Shown piece by piece: positions 17,984 to 27,631 of a DNA stretch of 36,358 nt. The translations under genes and the position numbers were made by a program. This DNA is from Acidobacteriota bacterium (GTDB lineage: Bacteria; Acidobacteriota; Thermoanaerobaculia; Multivoradales; SZUA-115). Within the stretch, counting starts at the first letter, position 1. Each line of letters begins with the position of its first letter. The stretch covers positions 1 to 36,358 of the forward strand of contig JAJRVQ010000151.1 in NCBI GenBank assembly GCA_024277255.1, given 5' to 3'. The notes below the pieces were generated by a model. The model made no database searches and was not told where the DNA came from. It saw nothing but the letters and a program-made list of their open reading frames with translations.

Positions 17984-20058
17984 TCACCAACAACACCGTC
18001 GACGCCAAATCAGCCAGAGCACTGTGCACAGTTCTGTTGGCGACGCTACTGTCCGTCGCCGCCTGTTCGACACCGCCGGCGGTGCACCGGTCGGGAGCCG
18101 ATTTGCGACCGATCCCAGCCCCCGATCTCACCGCCGCCGAGCCGGCCGTGCGCCAACAGCTCGCAGGCAAACTGGCCGAGGTCGAAGCCCTGCTCGCCGG
18201 CACGGCCACCGAGGAAACCGCCAGCGCCGAGGCGCTCGGCGAGCTTGGCCTGCTCTACATCCTCTACGACTTTCTCGACAGCGCCGAAGTCTGCTTCGCC
18301 AACGCCGAAAGCTTGACTCCGCTGGACCACCGTTGGCCCTACCTGCGCGGCTACCTGCTGCAAGTGCAGGGCCGGCTGAGCGAGGCCACCGACCACTTCG
18401 ACAGAGCCCTGGAACTGGCGCCCGACTCCCTCCAGACCCATCTACGGCTCGGCCGCGCACGGCTGGAGTTGGGAGAGCTGGAAGCGGCGCGGGCGCGCTT
18501 CGAACGGGGGCTCGAACTCGACCCCGAGGCCGCGGCGGCGCTCGAAGGGTTGGGCAAGGTGGCCGAAGCGCAGAGCGATAACGCAGCAGCCGCCGCCTAC
18601 TTCGAGCGCGCACTGGCGCTAGCTCCCGAAGCCAACAGCCTGCACTATGCCCTCGGTCAAAGCTACCGGCGACTCGACCGCATCGAAGAGGCCGAAGCGC
18701 AACTGGCTCTGGCGGGAGAGGTGGCCGTGCGCATCCCCGATCCATTGCTCAACTCACTCGCCGAGAAGGCCCAAAGCGCCCATTTCTACTTGACGCAGGC
18801 GGCCAAAGCGATGGACAACCGGCGCTGGGAGGCGGCCAACGCCGCCTGGGAACGGGCGATCGAACTCGATCCCGACCAGATCGACGCCTACCGGGGATCG
18901 AGCTTCTGCCGCGAGCAGCTGGGCGATCGCGAAGGCGCCATCGAGCAGCTGCGGCGAGCGCTCGATCGCGGCGAGCGCAAACCACAGCTGCTTTCACCCG
19001 CGCTGCGCGCCGAAATCTCTCGTTTGCGCGGCGGCTTGGCGGTGATCCTGGAGCGCGACGACGAAGCGGTGGAGAGCTTCCGCGCCTCGCTGGCGGCGGT
19101 GGCCGAACAGCCTGCGGTGCGTTCCAAACTGGTCAACGCCTTGGCCCGCCAAGGCCAGGCAGAAGAGGCGCTGGTCGAACTCAACCTGCTGCTCGCCGGC
19201 AATCCCGATGAGGCGCCCGCCCTGCTGGTGCAGCGCGCCACCTTGTTCATCAACCTGGGCAAGAAAAGCCAGGCACTCGCCGATTTCGAGCGCGCCATCG
19301 AGCTGGCTCCTGACAACACGGTGATCCGCCAACGCTACGCCGAAGCCCTCGAATTCCTCGGCGACACCGCCACCGCCACCGCACAACAGTGGAAAGCCGC
19401 ACGCGCGGCCGACGCCACCGGCAGCGGCGTCCAACTGCATGCCGAGGATGCACGGCGCCTTCTCTCCGAGCAACGCTTCGAAGAGGCGGCCGAGAGCCTG
19501 CGCAAGGCGCTGGCCCTGGCTCCCGAGCGGCCCGACCTGCGCTTCCGGCTCGCCGGGGTCCTCGGCCATCTGGGCCGCTACGACCAGGCCATCGAGGAGT
19601 TCCGCCAGATCCTGAAGACGGCGCCCAACCACGCCGGCTCCCATCGCGGCTTGGTCACCGCCTTGATCCTCGACAGCCGGTGGGGCGCGACGCGGGTGCA
19701 ACTGCAAGCGGCGCTCAAACAGTTCCCGCGCAACGTCAAGCTGGCCACCCTGCAAGCCCGGCTGCTGGCCACCTCCCCCGACCTCAGCGTCCGCGACGGC
19801 GCCTTCGCCCTGGAGCTGGCCCGCCGCATCAACGAACAACACACCGACCTGCGCTCCCGCGAAACGCTGGCGCTCGCCTGCGCCGAGACCGGCCTCTTCG
19901 ACGAAGCGGTACAGATCCAACAAGGGGTGATCGCCGAAGCTGAAGCCACCGCTCCCCAACAACTCCTCCAGCGCCTACGCGCCGAGCTGGAGACCTTCGA
20001 GAATGAACAGGCCTGGAGCCTAACCTCCCCCGACGAACTGCTAGCCGGCGCCTTTTGA
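17980..20058 (+). CDS. TPR-repeat lipoprotein
   Basis: The 692-residue protein has a lipoprotein signal ending SVAACS, with Cys29 as the lipidation site. It then consists almost entirely of tetratricopeptide repeats, for example ATDHFDRALELAPDSLQTHL and LRFRLAGVLGHLGRYDQAIE. I count at least ten, in two blocks. TPR arrays are protein-binding scaffolds. It is the last gene of the operon with the two CRTAC1-like lipoproteins and overlaps the second by four bases, so a joint complex at the outer membrane is likely. Partners cannot be read from the sequence. Confidence 0.9.
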   Translation: MITNNTVDAKSARALCTVLLATLLSVAACSTPPAVHRSGADLRPIPAPDLTAAEPAVRQQLAGKLAEVEALLAGTATEETASAEALGELGLLYILYDFLDSAEVCFANAESLTPLDHRWPYLRGYLLQVQGRLSEATDHFDRALELAPDSLQTHLRLGRARLELGELEAARARFERGLELDPEAAAALEGLGKVAEAQSDNAAAAAYFERALALAPEANSLHYALGQSYRRLDRIEEAEAQLALAGEVAVRIPDPLLNSLAEKAQSAHFYLTQAAKAMDNRRWEAANAAWERAIELDPDQIDAYRGSSFCREQLGDREGAIEQLRRALDRGERKPQLLSPALRAEISRLRGGLAVILERDDEAVESFRASLAAVAEQPAVRSKLVNALARQGQAEEALVELNLLLAGNPDEAPALLVQRATLFINLGKKSQALADFERAIELAPDNTVIRQRYAEALEFLGDTATATAQQWKAARAADATGSGVQLHAEDARRLLSEQRFEEAAESLRKALALAPERPDLRFRLAGVLGHLGRYDQAIEEFRQILKTAPNHAGSHRGLVTALILDSRWGATRVQLQAALKQFPRNVKLATLQARLLATSPDLSVRDGAFALELARRINEQHTDLRSRETLALACAETGLFDEAVQIQQGVIAEAEATAPQQLLQRLRAELETFENEQAWSLTSPDELLAGAF

Positions 20059-20403
20059 GCCACCCTGACTCGCTCACCACAGCCTGTCACGCCAACTTTC
20101 GGGTGGCACCCGCCAACTTTCGGGTGGCACCCGCCAACTTTCGGGTGGCACCTCTCAAGCGGGACAAGCGGAACTGGCACGGGACCGGGGTGAGAACCGC
20201 GTAAGTCACTGTATTCAAAGGACTTTACTTACCATCAACTTTCGGGTGGCACCTGGAACTCACGCCCGCCAACTTTCGGGTGGCACCTGGAGCAAACTGC
20301 GAGACCGCCACCGCGGCTGTGGTGGCGATGGCGGTCTCTTGTTACCGACGGTCCGGTGGTGCCTCCTCTTCGGCCGAGTGCCCGAAACCCAAGGGTCTTA
20401 CTA
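20059..20403. repeat. Five copies of a 21-bp repeat in a gene-free stretch
   Basis: Three identical head-to-tail copies of a 21-base unit, cGCCAACTTTCGGGTGGCACC, occupy 20090-20110, 20111-20131 and 20132-20152. Two more copies in the same orientation lie at 20235-20253 (first bases changed) and 20267-20287. Between the groups, at 20214-20230, is CAAAGGACTTTACTTAC, related to a motif found at three other places in the window. The rest of the stretch, 20288-20403, shows no gene. Multiple short terminal repeats of this kind occur at the ends of some insertion sequences (IS21 family is one case), but no transposase is present, so this is at most a remnant. Confidence 0.85.
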
Positions 20404-22938
20404 CTAGAGCGGCCCCCTTTTTCTCGGTCCCGGGTTCACCCGGTCCGGCTTGCGGTGGATCACGCGAACTCCCTTCTCCGCGACTACGAAGACCATCGCG
20501 CCGACGCCGCATACCGGCCTGGTCTCCAGCTCGAACTCGCCCCCACGCGGGTGGTGCAGCAGCACCTTCTGGAGACGGTAGGGAGTGATTGTCGCGATGA
20601 AAGCACCTTGCTCATCGGTAACCTCCTTGCTGTCCTCGAAAACCACCACCGCTTCCGGAACAGGCCGGCCCTTTTCGTCGACCACCTCGCCGATTAACCG
20701 GCACTGCTTCGGCACGAAGGTACGCACGGTGACCCCGCCGATCAACTCGCGCTCTCCTCCCGGCTTGCGCGGCGTGGCGAATATCGCCACTTCGCAGTCC
20801 GCTTCCTCGCCCGGCTCGCTGCCCCGCGGCGCGTCGTAGGTCACCCGTACCGTCTTCGGGCAGTCGTTGATCGGATCGATCACAAAGCGTGCCTCTTTCA
20901 CCTGGCACTTCCAACCGTCGCGATGCGATTTGGCCTCAATCTCCATCAAGGCCGGGACCATGAAGGGGTTCTCCACTCGAATCTCCCAAACCGAGGGGGC
21001 CACTTGCAGGTTGCGCTGGGTGACGTTGTTGTCGAAGTCGGTGTCTTGGCCATAGGCGATGCTCACCTGCACGCACTGATGGTTGGCCGCCGCCGGGGTC
21101 CACGGTTGGTTCACGGCTACGGTGGCTCCCGCCGCCACGGTGACCTGCTGGGTGCCCACGTGGAAGAACTGGCTGGTGCCGGCGCCGAAGACGTAGACGC
21201 CGAAGTTCACTTCGATGATCGCCGGCACGCCGCCGCTGTTGGTCACCTGCGCGGTGATCGTGTTGGCCACTCCCACCTGCGGCGCCGCCGCGGTGGTGAT
21301 GTCGGTCGTGTTGTTCCAGAACGGTAGCGGCGGGGTGAGCGCGCACGGCTTGCCCGAGCTACTCGGCGGCCCCACGCAGGTCGGGAACCCCGGATCGGTC
21401 GCCGTGGCGGCATTGACCGCCGCCCACAGATTGAGCATGCCGGCACCGAGGTCATTGTCCCAGACCGGATCGACGGCAGCGAACTGCGCAACATTGAGCG
21501 TCGTGTCGGCGTTGCGCTTGAGCAGATCCTTGACGCTGTCCGGCGTAATGCCCGGTCGCGCCTGCACGACCACCGCCGCCGCACCCGCTACCTGGGGACT
21601 GGCCATCGAAGTGCCCGACTTGCTGACGTACCCGGAAACCGTACCCGATTGAGCCGAGAGAATATTCTCGCCCGGTGCCGCGATGTCCGGTTTCAAGGCC
21701 ACCACATTCGGCGTCGCGACATTGAAGTCGAGACGCGGTCCGCGCAGGAATTGCGCGTAGTTCAGATCATCGCCACGGCCGACCGTGTCGAGGTCGTTGG
21801 TGCCGCCGACGGTCAGCGCGAACGAAGCCGAACCGGGTGCCTGCACGATCTGACTGCCGGGAGCCAAGCCACAGTTGCTCGCATTACCGTGCGCCACCAC
21901 CGGCACGACACCGAGAGAGGCCATGTAGTTCACCTGCTGAGACAGGGCGCTGGTACCGTCGTCGTCCACGCAGTAGCCAAAGCTCATGTTGGCTGAGGCG
22001 ATATTGAAGGTACCGGCGTTGGCACCCACCCAATCGATCGCTTCCGCGGCGTTGGCTGCCGAGCCGAAGTTATCGATCTTGACCTCGACCAGGCCGGCGC
22101 CCGAGGCCATTCCGGCGCAGTTGGTCGGCGAACCGTCGTCCGGGGTGCTGCACACCCTGCCCGCCGCCCCGCCGCCGACGGCGATTCCCGCCACATGAGT
22201 GCCGTGGCCAATGGCGTCGACCGCGTTGGTCACTCCGGTGCCCGGCTCATCGTCAGCGTCGGTGCACACACCGTTGCCCAGCGGCGCCGGTTCACACGAA
22301 TCGTCGATCCCGTTGCCGTTGGTATCTTCGAAGCGCGAGGCATCAAAGCCCGCGACCCACTTGCCGGCGAAGGTCTCGTGCGCGTCGTCGACGCCACTGT
22401 CGATCACCGCCACGTTGACACCGGCGCCGGTGAAACCGGCATTTTGCGCCGTATTGGGGCTGAAAGTGTTGCTGGTGCGCGACTGCGCGCTGCGACTGGA
22501 AACGTCGTTGAAGTAGACCAGCGGCGGTTGCCACTCGACCATCGCCACCTCGGGAAGGGCCGCCAATTTGGGCAGCGAATCGAACTTCACACCGTCGAGC
22601 ATGACGAAGGTCACCAGCTTTCCGATGTAGGTCAAGCGCCCGTAACCGTCGAGCAGGCGGGCGATATCGCGCGCCTCAAGGCAGGTGTTGAGGTCGACGA
22701 TCACATTCACCGTCGAGCCCGGCTTGAACCGCTTCTCGATCTCATCGTCAATGAAAGTGCGATCGAGATCCCGCACCCAGTTCGTGTGCTTGCGCTGCCC
22801 CTCGATCGCTGTCGAAGCAAAGTACTTGTCCACCGTTTGTTGCCAGGCGAGCGGCGTAAACTTGCAGGCCCGTACTTCACTTGCCACGAACAGCATTACT
22901 AGCAGAATCACTACAACAAATGCGCTAAGTCTCTTCAT
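20404..22938 (-). CDS. Secreted subtilisin-like (S8) serine protease
   Basis: Read from ATG 22938 (AAGGGG seven bases upstream), the protein has 844 residues. It has a signal peptide (MKRLSAFVVVILLVMLFVAS), a propeptide of about 140 residues resembling inhibitor I9, and an S8 catalytic domain. The triad is Asp180 in VAVIDSGVD, His245 in GHGTHVAG and Ser444 in SGTSMASPQ. The region after about residue 545 contains a CARDB-like beta domain (VGVANTITAQVTNSGGVPA) and, near the C-terminus, a carboxypeptidase-regulatory-like domain (IGEVVDEKGRPVPEAVVVF). Inserted acidic loops such as EDTNGNGIDDSCEP probably bind calcium. It should be an exported protease that matures by removing its propeptide. It is divergent from the large secreted protein at 23732. 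An alternative TTG start at 22977 is less likely. Confidence 0.93.
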   Translation of the reverse strand: MKRLSAFVVVILLVMLFVASEVRACKFTPLAWQQTVDKYFASTAIEGQRKHTNWVRDLDRTFIDDEIEKRFKPGSTVNVIVDLNTCLEARDIARLLDGYGRLTYIGKLVTFVMLDGVKFDSLPKLAALPEVAMVEWQPPLVYFNDVSSRSAQSRTSNTFSPNTAQNAGFTGAGVNVAVIDSGVDDAHETFAGKWVAGFDASRFEDTNGNGIDDSCEPAPLGNGVCTDADDEPGTGVTNAVDAIGHGTHVAGIAVGGGAAGRVCSTPDDGSPTNCAGMASGAGLVEVKIDNFGSAANAAEAIDWVGANAGTFNIASANMSFGYCVDDDGTSALSQQVNYMASLGVVPVVAHGNASNCGLAPGSQIVQAPGSASFALTVGGTNDLDTVGRGDDLNYAQFLRGPRLDFNVATPNVVALKPDIAAPGENILSAQSGTVSGYVSKSGTSMASPQVAGAAAVVVQARPGITPDSVKDLLKRNADTTLNVAQFAAVDPVWDNDLGAGMLNLWAAVNAATATDPGFPTCVGPPSSSGKPCALTPPLPFWNNTTDITTAAAPQVGVANTITAQVTNSGGVPAIIEVNFGVYVFGAGTSQFFHVGTQQVTVAAGATVAVNQPWTPAAANHQCVQVSIAYGQDTDFDNNVTQRNLQVAPSVWEIRVENPFMVPALMEIEAKSHRDGWKCQVKEARFVIDPINDCPKTVRVTYDAPRGSEPGEEADCEVAIFATPRKPGGERELIGGVTVRTFVPKQCRLIGEVVDEKGRPVPEAVVVFEDSKEVTDEQGAFIATITPYRLQKVLLHHPRGGEFELETRPVCGVGAMVFVVAEKGVRVIHRKPDRVNPGPRKRGPL

Positions 22939-23731
22939 GGGTATCCCCTTCGGCAGCACTGAGGTTCCGATGCCCAAGCGCCAGTAGGTTGATGACGTTC
23001 CAGCAGAGCTAGGCGTTGAGAAGCGCTCGTTGTTACCCCTGCTGACTCTCGAAGTCGATAGAAGAGGCCCAATTCCGAACGTCAGGGAGCGGATACAACC
23101 ACTGCTGTCCCACTAAGAGCCGAGGAAAAACCCGATTCCGTAGTCAGCGCTGGCAATGGACGTGTAAGCCAAACCATTGAAAATACAGGGGAAACCAGGC
23201 TTCGATTCACGATTTTGCCGCGCTGGCTCAGCGTCTCGAACTAGTTCCGAGACGTGACTTCGAGTCTCCGGCCCAGCGCCACCCTCCGGGGCGCAAACTG
23301 CATTCCATCCGCCTTTGGGATCAGTTCATAGCCTTGGCCTCGGCACAGTTGGCGGGAAGATCCTGTATCTAGGATCTGGCCCCAAACCTACGAGCGCGGA
23401 GCCACAAGCTCTAATGTTTCGGTGTCGGGCCGGTGAGCTGCGACGAGCTGTCGGCCATTTCGTCGCCCGGGGAGAGCCGAGCATCTCTGACTACCCTCAC
23501 CCACTGCTGCTTGCCGGACCAGTGAGAGTTTGTGGGGCAGCAGTGGGATACAGCGGATGGAAGATTTCTCCGTTCTTGCTTTAGGAAAAGTCCGGCACTG
23601 TGATAGAAAGCTCGGTAGAAACCGCCTATGCGCTTGAATCGGGTCTCCCGAAGCTGAGATTGCTTCCAGCTTGTGCTATCCTCGGTTTATGCTGCTAGGC
23701 TCATATCTGTATACCGAAAAAGGAGGCCTTG
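22939..23731. other. Long divergent intergenic region with a stem-loop
   Basis: This gap of nearly 800 bases separates the divergent protease and large secreted protein genes. It is less GC-rich than the coding DNA and must hold both promoters; none could be fixed. At 23232-23254 there is an almost perfect inverted repeat, CGTCTCGAACTAGTTCCGAG and the following three bases, flanked by a second pair of complementary arms (CGCTGG at 23221, CCAGCG near 23272-23277). It could be an operator or an RNA structure. Small open frames in the gap show no domain or codon pattern that supports a gene. Confidence 0.5.
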
Positions 23732-26700
23732 ATGCATCGAAATCGTTGGGTTCTATCATCCGCAGCCGCGCGAGTGCGGCAGGTTCTGTTACTGACTCTC
23801 ATCGCTCTCGGCTCGGTTGCGCTCCCCGCCGCCGCCTCGAACACCCCCAAAATCGCAAATTTCCCCCAGACCGTCGAATACCAGGGTAAGGCCCTCAACG
23901 CCGCTGGACAACCGCTGGTCGGCGTCTACTCCATGACCTTTCGGTACTTCGACACCTCGGGTAGCCAACTGCTCGCCGAGACCCTCGAAGCGGTACCGGT
24001 CGCGGTCGGAAACTTTCGGGTTCACCTCGGCACCGGTACGACCCTCGAGGGCGGCAGCTATCCGTCACTCCAAGCGGTGTTCGCCAAGCATCCTCGGCTG
24101 GAGCTCGAGGTCGAGGTAGACGGTGTGGTCTACGAGCCGCGCCTCGCGATCCTCCCCGCCGGCCACTCGCTCAAGTCGCGCCTGGTCGCCGCCGGCCTGC
24201 GCCAGAACGACGACAACGAAGTCCACTGGAAACACTACGAAGACCGCAACGGCGCCACCTCATTCCAGTCTGGCATCCTCTCCCCACGCGGCACGAAGCG
24301 GCAGGAGCTGCCCGTCGAAGGTTCGGTCTGGCGCCGCCCCTTCGAGCTGCCCGCGGTAGGACCAGGGTTCAGCCGCGCGGCGCGTACGCTACCGATCGTC
24401 ACCAAGAAGCCGATGACCGACCGGTCCGCACGCGAAATCAACCGCCCCCGGCACGAAGACCTTCGCGACGAGCAGGGCCGCCCCTTCGGTACCGCCGCAC
24501 CCAAGGTCGACGACGAGCTGGCCGGCAGAGTGCTGGCGACCGAAGCGACCCCGCCGATCGCCCTGCAATTCGAAGGTCTCAACAACATCACCGGCGTACT
24601 GCCCCCTGACACCGAAGGCGCCGTTGGCCCGAACCACTACGTGCAAGTGGTCAACAGCGTCTTTGCCATCTATAGCAAGACCGGCACTCAGTTGGCCGGT
24701 CCCTCCAACACCAACACCCTGTGGTCCGGCTTTGGCGGACCCTGCCAGACCGACAACAGCGGCGACGCCATCTTCCTCTACGACCAAATGGCCGACCGCT
24801 TTGTGCTCACCCAGTTCGCGGTGGCCGGCAGCCACCAGTCCGTCTGCTTCGCGGTCTCACAGACCCCGGACCCGACCGGCTCCTACTACTTGTACGAGTT
24901 CGTCACCCCTCGCTTCCCCGACTACTACAAGGTCGGCGTGTGGCCAGCGGCCAACAACAACGCCTACTTCTTTGGCACCAACTCCGGCGCCCAGAGCCAG
25001 TACGACGTCTTCGCCGTCGACCGTGCCAACATGTTGAACGGTGCGACCGCCCGTCCGATGCAGTTCTTCCAGAACTTCACCAATCTGATGATGCCCGCCG
25101 ATGTCGATGGCCCGGTCGGTCCGGCGGCCAACGCACCGGGTCTGTTCTACAACTTCAAAGACGGCGGCGAGAGCTACTTCGGTAGCCCAGCCAGCGACAG
25201 CCTCGATGTCTACGAGTTCGACGTCGACTGGAACACCTCCGCGAACTCGACTCTGACCTTGGTCAAGTCGATCACCCCCGCGCAGGGGCTGGCCAACTTC
25301 AACTGGACCGTCTGCGGCTTCTTCGTGCAAAGCTGTCTGCCGCAGCCCAGTACCTCCGCTAACCTCGACAGCGCCTCCTGGTGGCCGATGCAGCGGCTGG
25401 TCTACCGCAACTTCGGGAGCCACGAGAGCTTGGTCGGTGCCTGGACGGTGGACGTGAACTCCACTGGCAACCGCGCGGCACCGCGTTGGTTCGAACTGCG
25501 CGACACCGGTGGCGGCTGGAGCATGTACCAGCAGGGCACCCACTCGCCCGACAGCATCCACCGCTGGATGCCCTCGATCGCGATGGACAGCTCCGGCAAT
25601 ATCGCCATCGGCTACAGCCGTGGCAACGGCAGCAACTTCGCGTCGATCTACTACGCGACCCGCCTGTCGACCGACCCACTGGGCACCTTGAACACCGAGG
25701 CGCTGATGTTCGCCGCCACCGGCGCACAAACCAGCACTTCCTCCCGTTGGGGTGACTATTCCTCGATGGACATCGACCCGTCGGATGACTGTACCTTCTG
25801 GTACACCACCGAGTACATCGCCACCACCGGCAGCGCACCGTGGCGCACCCGCATCGGATCGTTCAAGATTCCCGGATGCGGTGGCCCAACCAACAACCCA
25901 CCTTCGGTCAACATCTCGGCGCCAGCCAACAACTCGACGTCCAACGTCGGGGACTCGGTCTCATTCAGTGGTAGCGCTACCGACACCGAAGATGGCAACC
26001 TGTCAGCGAGCCTCTCCTGGACCTCGTCGATCGACGGAGCCATCGGCAGCGGCGCTTCTTTCAGCACCACTGCCCTCAGCATCGGCTCGCACACCATCAC
26101 CGCCTCCGTCACCGACAGCGGCGGCGCCCCGGGCAGTGACTCGATCAACATCAACGTGGTCGACCCCAACAACAACGGCCCGCAGACCGCGGTCTATGAC
26201 GCTGGCCTGGGTGCGCCGAGCTGCCCGATCGCCGGCAGCTCTTGCGACTCCGTGGCACTGCTCAACGGTCGAGCCAACCTCGGACCGGAGCCCAACCAGC
26301 CGAACACGCTGACCGCGTGCAACGACGGTACTTCCGGTTCCTTCCACAATGACGAGTCGAACGATCGTATCGTCGTCTCGACGCTGAGCGGATCGGACTT
26401 CACCGAAGGGGCGACGGTACAGATCCAGGCCACGGTCTATGCCTGGTCGACCGGTAGCCAAGACACTCTCGACCTTTACTACGCTGCCAACGCCAACAGC
26501 CCGTCCTGGGTGTTTATCGGCAGTCTCTCTCCGCCCGCGGGGGGCGTACAGACGCTCACCACCTCCTACACGCTGCCCACCGGCACCTTGCAGGCGGTGC
26601 GCGCCAACTTCCGCTACCAGGGGAGTGCCAGCTCGTGCAGCGGCGGCACCTACGACGACCACGACGACCTCGTCTTCGCGGTCAAGCCGTCGGGAGCCAA

Positions 26701-27517
26701 CGCGGCACCGACCGTCACCATCACCGCTCCGGCCAACGGCTCGAGCTTCAACCAGGGTGCCAGCGTCAGCTTCAGCGGCACCGCCACTGACCCCGAGGAT
26801 GGCAACATCGCGGCGAACCTGGCCTGGTCCTCGAACCTCGACGGTTCGATCGGATCCGGAGCCTCGTTCTCCACCTCGTCCCTGTCGGTGGGTACCCACA
26901 CCATCACCGCGTCGGTGACCGATAGCGGCGGCGCTTCGGACTCCGATTCCATCTCCATCACCATCAACATGGTCACCGCCACCTGCACCCTCGAAGACGA
27001 CTTCGAAAGCGGTGCCGCCGGCTGGAGCAACTCCGCGGCCAGCACTTGCACGACCGGCTCCTACGTCTTGACCACCCCGACCTTGCAGACCAACAGCGGC
27101 GTCATCACCCAGGTGGGTGGCGATCACACCTCCGGTGGCGGCAACGCCATCTTCACCGCCACCAACACCAGTGCCGGCAACGCCGACGTGGACGGTGGTA
27201 ACTGCATCCTGGACTCGCCGACCTGGGCGGTGAGCAGTGCTTCGACGCTGAGCGTCTGGTACTTCCACGGTCAACGCGACTCCAACGATGACCCAGGCGA
27301 CGATTTCTTCAGCCTAGAAATCTCGACCAACAACGGTGCCAGCTACTCTCCGATCGTCTCTATCGGCGACACCCGGACCCAAGCTGGCTGGACACAGGCC
27401 ACGACCTCGATCCCCGCCGGATCGAACGTCAAACTGCGCCTCCAGGTCTCCGACGGCTCTGGCCCCGGCGATCTGATCGAAGGCGGAATCGACGACCTGT
27501 CGATCTGCCCGCAGTAA
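23732..27517 (+). CDS. Large secreted multidomain protein with Ig-like repeats
   Basis: The 1261-residue protein starts at ATG 23732, with AAAGGAGG five bases upstream. It has a signal peptide ending ALPAAAS and an N-terminal domain (about 30-110, FPQTVEYQGKALNAAGQPLV) of a type seen at the start of bacterial surface proteins. A large region follows (about 270-710) with propeller-like elements such as PPDTEGAVGPNHYVQVVNSV and SRWGDYSSMDIDPSDDCTFW. Two near-identical Ig-like modules (about 720-800 and 989-1080, each with APAN(N/G)S and SxGxHTITASVTDSGGA) flank a beta-sandwich. The C-terminal domain (about 1085-1261) reads DDFESGAAGWSNS to GGIDDLSICPQ, a jelly-roll of the type that binds carbohydrate or protein. 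No sorting tail was recognised. It is probably an adhesin or a secreted matrix protein; its enzymatic role, if any, is unknown. Confidence 0.9.
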   Translation: MHRNRWVLSSAAARVRQVLLLTLIALGSVALPAAASNTPKIANFPQTVEYQGKALNAAGQPLVGVYSMTFRYFDTSGSQLLAETLEAVPVAVGNFRVHLGTGTTLEGGSYPSLQAVFAKHPRLELEVEVDGVVYEPRLAILPAGHSLKSRLVAAGLRQNDDNEVHWKHYEDRNGATSFQSGILSPRGTKRQELPVEGSVWRRPFELPAVGPGFSRAARTLPIVTKKPMTDRSAREINRPRHEDLRDEQGRPFGTAAPKVDDELAGRVLATEATPPIALQFEGLNNITGVLPPDTEGAVGPNHYVQVVNSVFAIYSKTGTQLAGPSNTNTLWSGFGGPCQTDNSGDAIFLYDQMADRFVLTQFAVAGSHQSVCFAVSQTPDPTGSYYLYEFVTPRFPDYYKVGVWPAANNNAYFFGTNSGAQSQYDVFAVDRANMLNGATARPMQFFQNFTNLMMPADVDGPVGPAANAPGLFYNFKDGGESYFGSPASDSLDVYEFDVDWNTSANSTLTLVKSITPAQGLANFNWTVCGFFVQSCLPQPSTSANLDSASWWPMQRLVYRNFGSHESLVGAWTVDVNSTGNRAAPRWFELRDTGGGWSMYQQGTHSPDSIHRWMPSIAMDSSGNIAIGYSRGNGSNFASIYYATRLSTDPLGTLNTEALMFAATGAQTSTSSRWGDYSSMDIDPSDDCTFWYTTEYIATTGSAPWRTRIGSFKIPGCGGPTNNPPSVNISAPANNSTSNVGDSVSFSGSATDTEDGNLSASLSWTSSIDGAIGSGASFSTTALSIGSHTITASVTDSGGAPGSDSININVVDPNNNGPQTAVYDAGLGAPSCPIAGSSCDSVALLNGRANLGPEPNQPNTLTACNDGTSGSFHNDESNDRIVVSTLSGSDFTEGATVQIQATVYAWSTGSQDTLDLYYAANANSPSWVFIGSLSPPAGGVQTLTTSYTLPTGTLQAVRANFRYQGSASSCSGGTYDDHDDLVFAVKPSGANAAPTVTITAPANGSSFNQGASVSFSGTATDPEDGNIAANLAWSSNLDGSIGSGASFSTSSLSVGTHTITASVTDSGGASDSDSISITINMVTATCTLEDDFESGAAGWSNSAASTCTTGSYVLTTPTLQTNSGVITQVGGDHTSGGGNAIFTATNTSAGNADVDGGNCILDSPTWAVSSASTLSVWYFHGQRDSNDDPGDDFFSLEISTNNGASYSPIVSIGDTRTQAGWTQATTSIPAGSNVKLRLQVSDGSGPGDLIEGGIDDLSICPQ

Positions 27518-27547
27518 CGGTCTAGCTCAAACCAGTCCGTTCAATTT

Positions 27548-27583
27548 CGCCGGTGCGGCCCAACAGCCGCGCCGGCGTTTTTT
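27548..27583 (+). terminator. Rho-independent terminator after the large secreted protein
   Basis: The arms CGCCGG (27548-27553) and CCGGCG (27572-27577) pair, with further pairing of GCGGC and GCCGC inside, and six T residues follow (27578-27583). It lies 30 bases after the stop codon of the 1261-residue protein gene. Confidence 0.9.
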
Positions 27584-27631
27584 GTGGCCTGACAGCCAAC
27601 TCGCCGGCCGGGCACAGCCGAGCAGCTTTGG

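Noticed and set aside
20090..20152. Tandem repeats as a CRISPR array
   Set aside because: The copies are directly head-to-tail with no spacers, and there are no cas genes nearby.
20059..20403. A full insertion sequence
   Set aside because: No transposase frame is found in or near the repeats, and the repeat groups are in direct rather than inverted orientation.
23315..23584. 89-residue plus-strand frame in the long intergenic region
   Set aside because: No domain, no ribosome-binding site and no coding-like third-position bias.
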